Positions 10,625 to 20,210 are shown, counted from the stretch's first letter. The stretch: 64,000 bases of DNA from Massilia sp. R2A-15 (GCF_030704305.1 NZ_CP131935.1:1550001-1614000), one strand, 5' to 3'. Numbers and translations are program-made. Notes: a model not told the origin generated them from the letters alone.

Positions 10625-11101
10625 TTACTGGTAATTGACAGTTATGCTATAGGTGCCGGAGTAATTTCCGGGCGCCTGATTTGCGTTGACGTTCAGGGTA
10701 GCGCCGACCAGTACGGTCGTTTTTCCGGTGCCAAGCACGGTGTTCGGAGGATCGCTGACAAAGTTGTTCAGCGTCATGGAATTGGCGCCGCTGGTGAGCG
10801 AGATACTGGTGGGCAAGGTGATCGTGGTGAACTGCAGCGACTTGCCCGCGCCGGATTCGGTCAGGCTGTAGGAGGCCGAGGTGATGGTGCCGCCCGACAA
10901 CAGCATGACGCCGCCGGTCTTGGTGCGCACCCCCGCGGTGCTCATGATGATGGTGCCGGTGCCGGTGGTGGGCGGAGCGAACCTGCCGAAGCTCAGACCG
11001 CGCGTGTTGGTGACGTTGCCGGTCTTGTTGGCGCCATGCGCCGAGGCCGCCAGCAGCAGGAGCAGGAGAAGCAGTAACTGCGGGAGTTTGACAATTGCCA
11101 T
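10625..11101 (-). CDS. DUF4402-like fimbrial subunit (minor subunit or adhesin candidate)
   Basis: A 158-residue secreted protein with a very Leu-rich signal peptide (LLLLLLLLLAASAHGA). It has a beta-rich body with the DUF4402 pattern: an N-terminal GLSFGRFAPP strand and a C-terminal GNYSGTYSITVNYQ strand. It has no cysteines in the mature part. It follows the larger subunit gene and precedes the chaperone, so it is probably a second pilus subunit. The ribosome site is weak compared with its neighbour, which fits lower expression. Confidence 0.8.
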   Translation of the reverse strand: MAIVKLPQLLLLLLLLLAASAHGANKTGNVTNTRGLSFGRFAPPTTGTGTIIMSTAGVRTKTGGVMLLSGGTITSASYSLTESGAGKSLQFTTITLPTSISLTSGANSMTLNNFVSDPPNTVLGTGKTTVLVGATLNVNANQAPGNYSGTYSITVNYQ

Positions 11102-11117
11102 TTTAATAAATCAACAA

Positions 11118-11149
11118 CCCGCGCGCCCGCCGGTCGGCAGGCGCGCGGG
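11118..11149 (-). promoter_or_regulatory. Stable hairpin between the two pilus-subunit genes
   Basis: Perfect 10-base arms CCCGCGCGCC (11118-11127) and GGCGCGCGGG (11140-11149) surround a 12-base loop in the gap between the two subunit genes. There is no clean run of U behind it on the minus strand. It could be an attenuator or an mRNA-stabilising hairpin that raises the first subunit's level over downstream genes; that role is inference. Confidence 0.6.
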
Positions 11150-11157
11150 CGCATTGC

Positions 11158-11712
11158 TTAGTTGTAGACGACGGTGGCGCTAATGGTGCCGCTGTAGGCG
11201 CCGGCCGTCTGGTTGGCGCCCACCGCCAGGCTGCCGCCGATGTAGATCGACTGGGTGCCGCCGGCGGTCAGGGTGCCTGCCGTGTTCAGGGTCGCCGCGC
11301 CGCCGGCGCCGGTCAGGTCGCTGATCTGGGTCAGGGCCATTGGTGCGCCTGGGCCGGTCAGCGTCACGCCCGTTGCGTAGGTGATGGTGTAAGCCGCGCT
11401 GGCCTGGCCGGTCACGTCGAACTTGGCTGCGGACGGGGTAGCGCCGCCCGATGCGACCGCGACGCCGCCGCTGACGGTGCGGGTGCCGTTGGTGTTGACG
11501 TCCACGGTGCCGGTGGTGGCGCCTGGGTAGAAGCTGCCGAACACCAGGTCGGTCGCCTTGGTGACCGCGATCGGGGTCACAACAGTTGCAGTAGCCGACG
11601 CGGTGGCGTTGTTGGCGGCCGAGGCGCCGCCGCTCATTACCGTCGCGCCGAACGCGAAGGCCGACACCAAGGCAATTTTCAGGCTGTGCTGCTTAACTGT
11701 AGTCATGTTCAT
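11158..11712 (-). CDS. DUF4402-like major fimbrial subunit
   Basis: A 184-residue secreted protein with a signal peptide ending near MSGGASAA. The mature N-terminus ATASATATVVTPIAVTKATD and the strand LVFGSFYPG are typical of DUF4402 pilins, as is the C-terminal GAYSGTISATVVYN strand. It is first in the operon and has a strong AAGGAG site, so it is probably the major subunit. It belongs to the chaperone-usher system with the three genes that follow. The mature part contains no cysteine, unlike classical type 1 pilins. Confidence 0.85.
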   Translation of the reverse strand: MNMTTVKQHSLKIALVSAFAFGATVMSGGASAANNATASATATVVTPIAVTKATDLVFGSFYPGATTGTVDVNTNGTRTVSGGVAVASGGATPSAAKFDVTGQASAAYTITYATGVTLTGPGAPMALTQISDLTGAGGAATLNTAGTLTAGGTQSIYIGGSLAVGANQTAGAYSGTISATVVYN

Positions 11713-12291
11713 TTGTAACTCCTTGTTGTTTTCGTCGATGAGAACGTTTTTTTTCTTTATTAACTCGCCGCGGCCATTGCTGGAACTTTTAGTGCCGGCT
11801 GACTATGCGACTGCGTTCAATTTACCACTAGAAATTTCTGAATGGAAACCGAATACTACATAAACTTGTTCTAAATCACTATGGAGATTGCGACAATTTT
11901 CTCCTAGACGTTGTTTTTTCCCTATTAGATTTGTTCCGCATATAAGTTCATAAATGCAACTATAAGTTCTGATCGGAAATATAATGAAGGGTTATTGGGA
12001 AATAAGGTAGGGATATTGGAGCCAGGCGCGGCACGTTCCCGCCGTATGTAACTACTTGTATACGTTATGTAAGTGCAGTCCTACACCGCTTTTGTGGGCC
12101 GGCGCCCGGCGGGAGGATCGCCGATCTGGCCTCCGTGGAAGGGGACAATACGGCGGCGCCGATCGGCTGGCGGCGCCGGGCGCAAATTTTGGTGTTTCAT
12201 CACCCGCTTGCCGGGTTTCATCGGATAATACCGACGCCCAAAGGCGGCCCTTGCTAACGTTCCTGCAAGCCCACCCTTACCGGAACCGATC
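11713..12291. promoter_or_regulatory. AT-rich divergent intergenic region (pilus operon / LytS-LytTR pair)
   Basis: A 579-base gap without a supportable gene. The half next to the pilus operon (about 11720-12020) is much more AT-rich than the rest of the window, with several A or T runs such as the T run near 11747-11754. It should hold the pilus promoter and leader, and the promoter of the divergent sensor kinase. I could not fix -35/-10 boxes with confidence. A silencing-protein target or LytTR binding sites are plausible but unproven. Confidence 0.5.
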
Positions 12292-13527
12292 ATGATTTCG
12301 AGCACCTTTTTCGTCACCCGCCTGACCGTCGCCTGGACGATGGCGTACATCGCGCTTGCCATCGTCCTGCACGAGGCGTTCCTGCGCAATTCCCATATCG
12401 ATGGCTACATCGTGCTGTTCGGCTTTGTGCTCGCGGCGATCATCGTCACCGGCGCGTTCTCGCACGTGCGCCGGGTGCGCCTGATCGCCGGCGGCGTCGA
12501 TGCGTCGAGCCTGTCGCGCCGCCAGCGCCGCCAGGTCGAAATTCCGCTCGAGGCGGGCGAGGCGTTCGACCTGGTCGATGCGGCGATCCGCGAACTGCCC
12601 GGCGTGCGCGACGTCGAATCGACGCGCGACAGCCTGCAGGTGCGAGCCCGCGTCGAGCGCGTCAATCCCTACCCGGGCGACGCGGTCTCGTGGAAGCACC
12701 TCACCACGCTGCACACCTTGCGCAATCAAATCCTGATGACCGTCACGCCCAACGGCGACGCCGGCAGCGTGACCCTGATCTGCGAGCCCGAGCGCGCCGC
12801 CTGGACCGACTGGTTCTTCATCGACTACGGCACCAACCTGGAAAACGCCGAAGCGCTGGGCCGCGCGATCGCGCGCCGGGTCGCCGAGCGGCGCCGCACC
12901 GAGCAGGCCACGGCGCGCCAGACCGCGACCGAAAAGGAGCTGACCGTGGCCAAGCTCTCGCTGCTGCACGCGCAGGTCGAACCGCACTTCCTGTACAACA
13001 CCCTGGCCAGCGCCCAGCTGCTCACGCGCAGCGATCCGGCGCGCGCCGATGAAATGCTGGGCAACCTGATCACCTACCTGCGCCATTCGCTGCCGCGCAC
13101 CGAGGACGCGCTGTCGACCGTCGGCGAGGAGCTCGAACGGGCGCGCGCCTACCTCGACATCCTGAAGATCCGCATGGGCTCGCGCCTCCAGCTGCAGATC
13201 GACGTGCCCGAGCACCTGCGCCTGGTGGCGTTCCCTACCATGATGCTGCAGACGCTGGTGGAGAACGCGATCAAGCACGGCCTCGAGCCGCAGACGGGCG
13301 GCGGCACGGTGTGGATCCTGGCGCGCGACCTCGAGACCTCCGTGGCGGTGACGGTGGCCGACGACGGCCGCGGCTTCTCCGCCGAGGGCGGCGGCACCGG
13401 CATCGGCCTGCGCAACGTGCGCGAGCGGCTGCGCCTGGCGTACGGCGCGGCGGCGGGCTTCACCATCGTGGCCAATTTCCCGTCCGGCGTGGCCGCCACC
13501 ATCACCGTGCCGCGGAGCGCGCAATGA
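12292..13527 (+). CDS. LytS/YehU-type sensor histidine kinase
   Basis: A 411-residue kinase with two N-terminal membrane helices (about 8-30 and 38-58), a linker domain, then the HisKA-like His_kinase domain of the LytS type (LLHAQVEPHFLYNTLASAQ, phospho-acceptor His near residue 231). An HATPase_c domain follows with NAIKHG (N-box) and ADDGRGFS (G1). It overlaps the next gene, a LytTR regulator, by four bases, so the two form a two-component pair. The signal sensed is not apparent. Its position opposite the pilus operon suggests that operon as a possible target. Confidence 0.93.
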   Translation: MISSTFFVTRLTVAWTMAYIALAIVLHEAFLRNSHIDGYIVLFGFVLAAIIVTGAFSHVRRVRLIAGGVDASSLSRRQRRQVEIPLEAGEAFDLVDAAIRELPGVRDVESTRDSLQVRARVERVNPYPGDAVSWKHLTTLHTLRNQILMTVTPNGDAGSVTLICEPERAAWTDWFFIDYGTNLENAEALGRAIARRVAERRRTEQATARQTATEKELTVAKLSLLHAQVEPHFLYNTLASAQLLTRSDPARADEMLGNLITYLRHSLPRTEDALSTVGEELERARAYLDILKIRMGSRLQLQIDVPEHLRLVAFPTMMLQTLVENAIKHGLEPQTGGGTVWILARDLETSVAVTVADDGRGFSAEGGGTGIGLRNVRERLRLAYGAAAGFTIVANFPSGVAATITVPRSAQ

Positions 13528-14288
13528 CTACTTGCGTCGTCGCCGAAGACGAGACCCTGCTGCGCGAGGCGCTGCTGCAGATGCTGGCCGAAGCGTGGCC
13601 GGAGCTGGAAGTGGCGGCCGCCTGCGAGGACGGCGCATCGGCGCTGGAGGCGATCGCCGCGCACCAGCCCGACGTCGCCTTCCTCGACATCCGCATGCCC
13701 GGCCTGTCGGGACTCGAGGTGGCCGCGGCGCTGGCCGAGTGCAGCCCGCGCACCCAGGTGGTGTTCGTCACCGCCTACGACCAGTACGCGATCGACGCGT
13801 TCGAGCGCGGCGCCGTCGATTACCTGCAAAAGCCGGTGGCGCCGGAACGCCTGGCGGCCACGGTGCGCCGGCTGAAGACGCGCGCGGCCGCCCCCGATCC
13901 GGCGGCGCTGGCGGCGCTGCTGCGCCAGCTCGGGGCGGTGGCGCCGGCCGCGGAACGGGCGCCGCCGCTGGTGTGGCTGACCGCCAGCGCCGGCAGCGAG
14001 ACGCGCCTGATCATGGTCGAGGACATCGCCTACTTCCAGTCCGACACCAAGTACACGGTGGTGATGACGGCCGAAGGCGAGGCGCTGCTGCGCAAGCCGA
14101 TCCGCGACCTGCTCGAGGTGCTCGACCCGGCGATGTTCAAGCAGATCCACCGCTCGACCATCGTCAATCTGAAGGCGATCGCGTCGATCGCGCGCGACGA
14201 GATGGGGCGCGGGGTGGTGCGGCTCAAGACGCGGCCAGAGACGCTGGCAGTGAGCCAGCCGTTCATGGCGCTGTTCCGCAACATGTGA
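13524..14288 (+). CDS. LytTR-family response regulator
   Basis: A 254-residue regulator. The receiver domain has acidic residues near the N-terminus (VVAEDE), phospho-acceptor Asp55 (VAFLDIRMPG), Thr in FVTAYDQYA and Lys in LQKPV. After a proline/alanine linker comes a LytTR DNA-binding domain from about residue 150 (IAYFQSDTKYTVV ... FKQIHRSTIVNL). It is translationally coupled to the upstream LytS-type kinase. LytTR regulators usually act on direct-repeat sites near target promoters, often for surface structures. Confidence 0.93.
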   Translation: MTTCVVAEDETLLREALLQMLAEAWPELEVAAACEDGASALEAIAAHQPDVAFLDIRMPGLSGLEVAAALAECSPRTQVVFVTAYDQYAIDAFERGAVDYLQKPVAPERLAATVRRLKTRAAAPDPAALAALLRQLGAVAPAAERAPPLVWLTASAGSETRLIMVEDIAYFQSDTKYTVVMTAEGEALLRKPIRDLLEVLDPAMFKQIHRSTIVNLKAIASIARDEMGRGVVRLKTRPETLAVSQPFMALFRNM

Positions 14289-14411
14289 CGGTTTGGTCCC
14301 TCACTTGTAAGCAGGTGTAAGAATAGTAAGATCGGTGTCCTGGCGTACAGACGAGTCTGTTGCATCTGGTAAAGTACCTCTCATCGCACACATAACGACA
14401 AGAGGTTCAAC

Positions 14412-14930
14412 ATGAAAAGCCTGATCATCGCCGCCACCATCTTCGCGGCCGCCGCCGCAGCACCCGCAATGGCCCAGACCAGCGTCAACATCAACGTCGG
14501 CCAGCCGGGCTTCTATGGCCAGCTCAACATCGGCGGCTTCCCGCCGCCGCCGGTCTATTACACCCAGCCCGTCATCGTCGAGCGCCAGGTGCGCTACGTC
14601 GGCGCCCCGGTCTACCTGCGCGTGCCGGAAGGCCACCGCAAGCACTGGAACAAGCACTGCTACCAGTACAACGCCTGCGGCCAGCAGGTGTTCTTCGTAC
14701 AGGACGGCTGGTACAACAACACCTACGCTCCGCGCTACCGTGAACAGCACTACCGCGAGGCGCCGCGTCCGGTCGTGGTGCGCGAGAACTTCTACCGCGA
14801 TAACCGCGACTACGAGCGCCATGACCGCCACGAGCGCGACGACCGCGACGACGACCGCGGTCACGGCAACGGCCATGGCCACGGCAACGGTCACGGCAAC
14901 GGCCACGGCCACGGCAAGCACGGCGACTAA
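14412..14930 (+). CDS. Secreted protein with His/Gly-rich C-terminal tail
   Basis: A 172-residue protein with a clear signal peptide (cleavage after AAPAMA). The middle part is rich in Tyr, Val and Pro and contains EGHRKHWNKHCYQYNACGQQ. The tail alternates Arg/Asp (ERHDRHERDDRDDD) and then His/Gly (GHGNGHGHGNGHG). The His-rich tail suggests binding of a transition metal in the periplasm, but no named family is recognised. A short AACAAGAGG ribosome site precedes the ATG. A strong terminator follows. Confidence 0.82.
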   Translation: MKSLIIAATIFAAAAAAPAMAQTSVNINVGQPGFYGQLNIGGFPPPPVYYTQPVIVERQVRYVGAPVYLRVPEGHRKHWNKHCYQYNACGQQVFFVQDGWYNNTYAPRYREQHYREAPRPVVVRENFYRDNRDYERHDRHERDDRDDDRGHGNGHGHGNGHGNGHGHGKHGD

Positions 14931-14969
14931 GCCGCCGCGCACGGCGATTCGCGCCGCATAGTAGACTAT

Positions 14970-15008
14970 GGCGTGTTCGATAACTTCGAACACGCCATTT
15001 TCTTTTTC
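14970..15008 (+). terminator. Intrinsic terminator directly upstream of the NDH-2 start
   Basis: Perfect 11-base arms (GGCGTGTTCGA at 14970-14980 and TCGAACACGCC at 14986-14996) around a five-base loop are followed by ATTTTCTTTTTC. It should end transcripts of the His/Gly-tailed protein gene. Its T-tract ends only 11 bases before the TTG start of the next gene and merges with that gene's ribosome site. Confidence 0.85.
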
Positions 15009-15019
15009 GGGAGAGTCGA

Positions 15020-16318
15020 TTGCGCAGCGAAATCGTGGTGGTCGGAGGTGGCGCGGGCGGGCTGGAGCTGGCCTGCAAACTGGGGCGCAAGCTGGGGCCC
15101 TCGAAGGTGATGCTGATCGACAGCCGCCTGTATCACATCTGGAAACCGTCGCTGCACGAAGTCGCCGCCGGCACCCTCGATATCCATCAGGAGGGCCTGT
15201 CCTACCAGATGCTCGCGCACGACAACGGCTTCACCTTCGTCTACGGCGCGCTCGAAGGGCTCGATGCGGACCGGCGCCGCTTGCGGGTGGGCGCGGTCGA
15301 CACCGCCGGCGGCGAGGAAGTCCTGCCGGCCCGCAGCATCGACTACGCTTCGCTGGTGCTGGCGATCGGCAGCACCTCGAACTACTTCGGCGTGCCGGGC
15401 GCGCCCGAACACACGATCTCCCTGAACGCCACCGAGGACGCCGAGCGCTTTCGCCTCAGGCTCCTGCGCCTGCTGGCGATGGCAGACCAGGACAAGAGCG
15501 ACGGCAAGCCCGCGGCGATCGACATCGTCATCATCGGTGGCGGGGCGACCGGCGTCGAGCTGGCGGCGGAACTGCGCGAGGCGAGCGGGGTGTACGCCAG
15601 CTACGGCTTCGACCACCTGGAGGCGCTGCGCGACGTCCACATCACGCTGCTCGAAGGTGCGCCGCGCATCCTGGCGCCGCTGCCGGAGCGCGTGTCGCAG
15701 GCGGCGCTGGCCTTGCTGAAGGAGCGCGCGATTCGGGTGGTCACCGAGTGCAAGGTGACCTCGATCGAGCCGGGCAGGGTGCAGGACGCCGCCGGCAACG
15801 CCTACCGCGCCGACCTGTGCGTGTGGGCCGCCGGCATCCGCGCGCCGCAGCTGCTGTCGGACCTAGGGCTGGCGACCAACCGCGGCGGCCAGCTCGAAGT
15901 GGACGAGCGGCTGCGCGTGAAGGGCAGCGAGCACATTTACGCCCTGGGCGATTGCGCGGCCTGCGTGGACCGCAACGGCAAGCCGGTGCCGCCGCGTGCA
16001 CAGGCTGCGCACCAGCAGGCCGACTACCTGCGCCGCTCGTTCCTGTTGCAGGCGGCGGGCAAGCCGGAGCAGCGCCAGGGATACGCCTATACGGATTACG
16101 GTTCGCTGGTATCGGTGGGCAGCACCACCTCGGTCGGCAGCCTGATGGGCGCGCTACGGGGATTCAACTGGTTCGTCGAGGGCTTCCTGGCCCGCATGAT
16201 GTATGTGAGCCTGCACTTGATGCATCACCGCGCGGTGCTGGGGACGATGCGCACCGGCCTGCTGGCGCTGGCGCGCTTCCTGATCCGGCGCACCACGCCG
16301 CTGGTCAAGCTGCACTGA
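15020..16318 (+). CDS. ndh: Type II NADH dehydrogenase-like NAD(P)/FAD oxidoreductase
   Basis: A 432-residue single-subunit NADH:quinone oxidoreductase of the NDH-2 type, feeding electrons to quinone without proton pumping. It has an FAD-binding VVVGGGAGGLEL at the N-terminus, an NAD-binding IVIIGGGATGVELAAE near residue 175, the YALGDCAA FAD motif, and a C-terminal amphipathic membrane-associating region. Only the TTG at 15020, after CGGGAGAG, keeps the first dinucleotide-binding motif. The 3' end overlaps the convergent kinase gene by 14 bases. Confidence 0.9.
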   Translation: MRSEIVVVGGGAGGLELACKLGRKLGPSKVMLIDSRLYHIWKPSLHEVAAGTLDIHQEGLSYQMLAHDNGFTFVYGALEGLDADRRRLRVGAVDTAGGEEVLPARSIDYASLVLAIGSTSNYFGVPGAPEHTISLNATEDAERFRLRLLRLLAMADQDKSDGKPAAIDIVIIGGGATGVELAAELREASGVYASYGFDHLEALRDVHITLLEGAPRILAPLPERVSQAALALLKERAIRVVTECKVTSIEPGRVQDAAGNAYRADLCVWAAGIRAPQLLSDLGLATNRGGQLEVDERLRVKGSEHIYALGDCAACVDRNGKPVPPRAQAAHQQADYLRRSFLLQAAGKPEQRQGYAYTDYGSLVSVGSTTSVGSLMGALRGFNWFVEGFLARMMYVSLHLMHHRAVLGTMRTGLLALARFLIRRTTPLVKLH

Positions 16319-17039
16319 GCGCGCCGCCGGCTGCGTCGTCGCGGGGCAGGGTCAGGGTCAGCACGGTGCCGTGCGGCGCAGGCGCCGCGGTCAGGCGCCC
16401 GCCCAGGTAGGCGGCCCGTTCACGCAAGGCGCGCAGGCCGTGGCGGTCGGCGGCCGCCAGCACGGAAGCATCGATGCCCACGCCGTTGTCGCGTACCGTC
16501 AGCGTCACCTGGTCGCCGTCGTCGTCGAGGATCACATCGACTTCGGTGGCGTGCGCGTGCGCGGCGATATTGCGCAAGCCTTCTTCCAGGCAGCGCAGCA
16601 AGGCCACGCCCTGCAGGCGCGGGTAGCTGGTGTCGTGCTCCGGCAGGCTGACTCGCGTGACCAGTCCGTGCTGCTCGCGGAATTGGTCGACCGCCTCGCT
16701 GATCGCCGCGCGCAGGCCGAGGAATTCCAGCTTGTCGTTCCATAGCGCCACCTGCATCTCGCGGTTGGTGGTGATCAGGGTCTGCAGCAGCTGCTTCATC
16801 TGCGCGGTCCGGTCGAGCAGGGCCTGCTCCTTGGGCAGCTGCGCGTTCAACAGGTGCAGGTGCATGGTCAGCGCCGTCATCGACGAACCGATGGTGTCGT
16901 GCAGCTTGCGCGCCAGCAGGCGCCGGTCGTCGTCCCAGCTGGTGGTCAGGTGGCCGAGCAGTTCGCGCAGGTCGTCGGTGCGCGCCGCCGCGAGGCGATC
17001 CGGTGGCGTGTCTGAAGGTGGGACTGCCGGTGCGGTCAT
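16305..17039 (-). CDS. Soluble NarX/UhpB-type histidine kinase
   Basis: A 244-residue kinase with a HisKA_3 dimerisation segment (LLARKLHDTIGSSMTAL, phospho-acceptor His in KLHD) and an HATPase_c domain (LRNIAAHAHA, VRDNGVGID, GLRALRERA). There is no membrane helix or sensor domain, so it is cytoplasmic and probably relies on a partner for its signal. The ATG at 17039 is preferred; the open frame extends 41 codons further without support. No NarL-type regulator is adjacent. A hemerythrin gene diverges from it. Confidence 0.87.
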   Translation of the reverse strand: MTAPAVPPSDTPPDRLAAARTDDLRELLGHLTTSWDDDRRLLARKLHDTIGSSMTALTMHLHLLNAQLPKEQALLDRTAQMKQLLQTLITTNREMQVALWNDKLEFLGLRAAISEAVDQFREQHGLVTRVSLPEHDTSYPRLQGVALLRCLEEGLRNIAAHAHATEVDVILDDDGDQVTLTVRDNGVGIDASVLAAADRHGLRALRERAAYLGGRLTAAPAPHGTVLTLTLPRDDAAGGALSAA

Positions 17040-17211
17040 TGGGGAAGCCTGTGAAAAAGTTTCCAAGATCATACAACAGGTGCACGCGGGGGTGTCGCCA
17101 TGGTCGTGACGGCGGCATCGGTTAGGTGTCGAACAGTCGCCCGGTGGGTTGAATGCCATCATTGGGCCATGGCATTTTCGCCATTATTTCCAACCGAAAA
17201 TAGGGGACCCC

Positions 17212-17667
17212 ATGAATAAGCCGACTGACGCCATTGCGATGCTGACCGCCGACCACAAGGAAGTGAAGACGATGTTCGAGGAATACGACGGTCTGGGCGA
17301 CCGCGCCAACGCCAGCAAGAAGAAGCTGGCCGACAAGATCTGTACCGCGCTGACCCTGCATGCAACGATCGAGGAAGAAATCTTCTATCCGGCATTGCGC
17401 GCGGCCAGCAAGGAAGCCGCCGACCTGCTCGACGAAGCGCTGGTCGAGCACGCCGGCGCCAAGGACCTGATCGCCCAGATCCAGGAAATGGATCCGGAAG
17501 ATGAACTGTACGACGCCAAGGTCAAGGTGCTGGGCGAGCAGATCGATCACCACGTCGGCGAGGAAGAGGGCGAGATGTTCCCGAAAGCGAAGAAGGCCAA
17601 GCTGGACCTGGCTGCGCTGGGCGCCGAGATGGCCGCGCGCAAGGACGAACTGGCCGCGACGATGTGA
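17212..17667 (+). CDS. Hemerythrin-like HHE-domain protein
   Basis: A 151-residue, fully helical protein with a hemerythrin (HHE) domain. The di-iron ligands are expected in DHKEVKTMFEEY, HATIEEEIFYPAL, EHAGAKDLI and DHHVGEEEGEMF. Such proteins bind oxygen or nitric oxide, or handle iron or redox stress. The ATG at 17212 follows AGGGGACC; the 21 codons upstream in the frame are not needed. It is transcribed away from the soluble kinase and ends against a cluster of palindromic repeats. Confidence 0.92.
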   Translation: MNKPTDAIAMLTADHKEVKTMFEEYDGLGDRANASKKKLADKICTALTLHATIEEEIFYPALRAASKEAADLLDEALVEHAGAKDLIAQIQEMDPEDELYDAKVKVLGEQIDHHVGEEEGEMFPKAKKAKLDLAALGAEMAARKDELAATM

Positions 17668-17675
17668 TGTAGGGC

Positions 17676-17880
17676 GGGGTCTGGTCCTGCGGACCGGCCC
17701 TGATGCCGTCCAGTGAAGGTGAAAAAATTGGCGCGGCTCGCAGGATCGGGGTCTGGTCCTGCGGACCTGACCCCATTTCGATTTCGCCACACAGGTTCGG
17801 AACAAGCTTTTTTTTGGTCACCGGTGTGGTGGCGCCGGCGGGATTCTCAACATGGGGTCAGGTCCGCAGGACCAGACCCC
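17676..17880. repeat. Three copies of the main palindromic repeat between convergent genes
   Basis: Copies lie at 17676-17700 (degenerate right arm), 17748-17774 (forward) and 17854-17880 (reverse). The last two form an inverted pair whose spacer has ATTTCGATTTCGCCACA at its left and GATTCTCAAC at its right, matching the 4.5 kb pair. The group fills the gap between the hemerythrin gene and the convergent hybrid kinase; the kinase stop is six bases beyond the last copy. Confidence 0.9.
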
Positions 17881-17885
17881 ATACC

Positions 17886-19508
17886 TTATTTAGCGGCGAC
17901 TTCGTGCCCGCAGCCGATCGCCGCGAGCAGGTGGTTGATGTCCACCGGCTTGACCAGGTGCACGTCGAAGCCCGCTTCGAGCACGCGCCGCTGGTCGTCC
18001 GCCAGGCCGTAGCCGGTCAGGGCGATCAGCCTGATATGGCGCGTGGTGTCGCTGCCGCGCAGGCGGCGGGCCACTTCGTAGCCGTCGATCCCCGGCAGGC
18101 CGATGTCGACCAGCGCGACGTCCGGCGCGCCGGCATGCGCCATCTGCACGCCTTGTACGCCATCGGCGGCCTGTTGCACCGAGTAGCCGTAGGCGTCGAG
18201 CATGGTCGCCATCATTTCGCGGCCGTCCTCGTTATCCTCGATCAGCAGCACCGTCGGCTTGCCCGCATCCACAGCTTGCGCCGCGTGCGGCACGCTGGCC
18301 GCGACCGCCGTGGTGCGCGGCAGGCGGATCGTGAAGGTGCTGCCTTCGCCGGCGCCGTTGCTGTCGGCGCTGACGCTGCCGCCATGCAGCTCGACCAGCC
18401 GGCGCACCAGCGCCAGGCCGATGCCCAGTCCGCCCTGCGAGCGGTCGATCGTGATCGACCCCTGCACGAACACGTCGAACACGTGCGGCAGCAGATCGGG
18501 CGCGATGCCAACGCCGGTGTCGCGCACCGTCAGCAGCACCTGGTTGTGGTGGTCGTCGTCGCGCATCGAGATGTGGATGCTGCCGCCGTGCGGCGTGTAC
18601 TTGAGCGCATTGTCGATCAGGTTGGTCGCGATCTGCTCGAGACGCGTCGGGTCGCCGTCGACCCAGCCCGGCTGCATGTCGGTATCGATCGTGTAGTTGC
18701 CGGTGCGGCCGGTGGCCTTGAAGGTGTCGAGGCAGGCCGACACCAGCGCCGACATCTCCAGCGGCTGGCGCGCCAGCAGGATCTTGCCGGACATGGCGCG
18801 CGACAGGTCGAGCAGGTCGTCGACGATGCGCGACAGGTGCTGGCTCTGGCGCTGGATGATCATCTTGGCGCGGTTGACCACCTCGGGCCCGGCGCCGGCC
18901 AGGCCGATCAGCGAGGCGGCGCTGCTGATGGCCGACAGCGGGTTGCGCAGTTCGTGGCCCAGCATGGCCAAAAATTCGTCCTTCGCGTGGTTCTTGCGCT
19001 CGGCCGCCTGGCGCTCTTCCATCTCGCGCGTCAGGCGCTTGTTGGTGGCGGTCAGCTCGGTGGTGCGCTGGCTCAGCTTCTGGGTCTGGCGCCGCAATTC
19101 CTCGTTCTTCATCGCCAATGCCACGAACACCGACACCTTGGCGTGCAGGATCTGCGGGATCACGGGGGTGAACAGGAAATCGGCGGCGCCGCGCTGGTAG
19201 GCCTTGACGCGGTCGATCTCGTCGGCCAGGAAGGCGGTCACGAAGATGATCGGGATGTCGGCCGAGCGAGCGCGCTGGTGGATCGCCTCGGCCGTCTCGA
19301 AGCCGTCCATGCCGGGCATGTTCACGTCGAGCAGGATCACGGCGAAATCGTGCAGCAGGACCTGGCGCAGCGCTTCCTGGCCCGAACGGGCGGTCATGAC
19401 CTCGTAGTTGGTCTGCGCGGCCCATTGGTCAAGCAGGCTGGTCAGTGCCAGCAGGCTTGCCGCGTCGTCGTTGACGACCAGGATTTTCGGTTTTTCTGTT
19501 TTAGGCAC
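17886..19508 (-). CDS. Hybrid response regulator / histidine kinase (REC-HisKA-HATPase-REC)
   Basis: A 540-residue soluble hybrid kinase. The first receiver has phospho-acceptor Asp61 ([13 protein letters not shown]), but Thr stands at the usual conserved Lys site (FLFTPVIP, near residue 114). Then come a coiled-coil linker, a HisKA domain ([12 protein letters not shown], His185), HATPase_c ([20 protein letters not shown]) and a second receiver ([13 protein letters not shown], with LVKPV). The start is GTG at 19508 after AGGA. No membrane helix is present, so it should integrate a cytoplasmic phosphorelay signal. Confidence 0.92.
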   Translation of the reverse strand: MPKTEKPKILVVNDDAASLLALTSLLDQWAAQTNYEVMTARSGQEALRQVLLHDFAVILLDVNMPGMDGFETAEAIHQRARSADIPIIFVTAFLADEIDRVKAYQRGAADFLFTPVIPQILHAKVSVFVALAMKNEELRRQTQKLSQRTTELTATNKRLTREMEERQAAERKNHAKDEFLAMLGHELRNPLSAISSAASLIGLAGAGPEVVNRAKMIIQRQSQHLSRIVDDLLDLSRAMSGKILLARQPLEMSALVSACLDTFKATGRTGNYTIDTDMQPGWVDGDPTRLEQIATNLIDNALKYTPHGGSIHISMRDDDHHNQVLLTVRDTGVGIAPDLLPHVFDVFVQGSITIDRSQGGLGIGLALVRRLVELHGGSVSADSNGAGEGSTFTIRLPRTTAVAASVPHAAQAVDAGKPTVLLIEDNEDGREMMATMLDAYGYSVQQAADGVQGVQMAHAGAPDVALVDIGLPGIDGYEVARRLRGSDTTRHIRLIALTGYGLADDQRRVLEAGFDVHLVKPVDINHLLAAIGCGHEVAAK

Positions 19509-19732
19509 GTCATTCCTGCGCTACGGGATCTAGGTAGTTGGGGCCATTGCAAAGCCCGACGGACAGGATAGCAGAAACTGTATTGCCAGCACGCACGTTT
19601 CGTACATACCGGAAAGACAGGCGGTGTCAGCCATGATAGTCCCGGTCCGGGGCGCTGTCAAAATGCAAGGCACTATTGGTTCTAACTGTGCGGATTGTTC
19701 GGTGCCGCACATACCCTCGCAAGGCGCTGTGA

Positions 19733-20197
<465 letters not shown>

Positions 20198-20210
20198 AGC
20201 GACGCGACAC

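Noticed and set aside
12114..12300. Hairpin-like GC blocks before the LytS-type kinase as a riboswitch
   Set aside because: No conserved riboswitch core was recognised and the pairing is short.
14866..14925. Short tandem GGCAACGGTCACGGC-like units
   Set aside because: They are codons of the His/Gly-rich tail inside a gene, with no CRISPR-like spacers.
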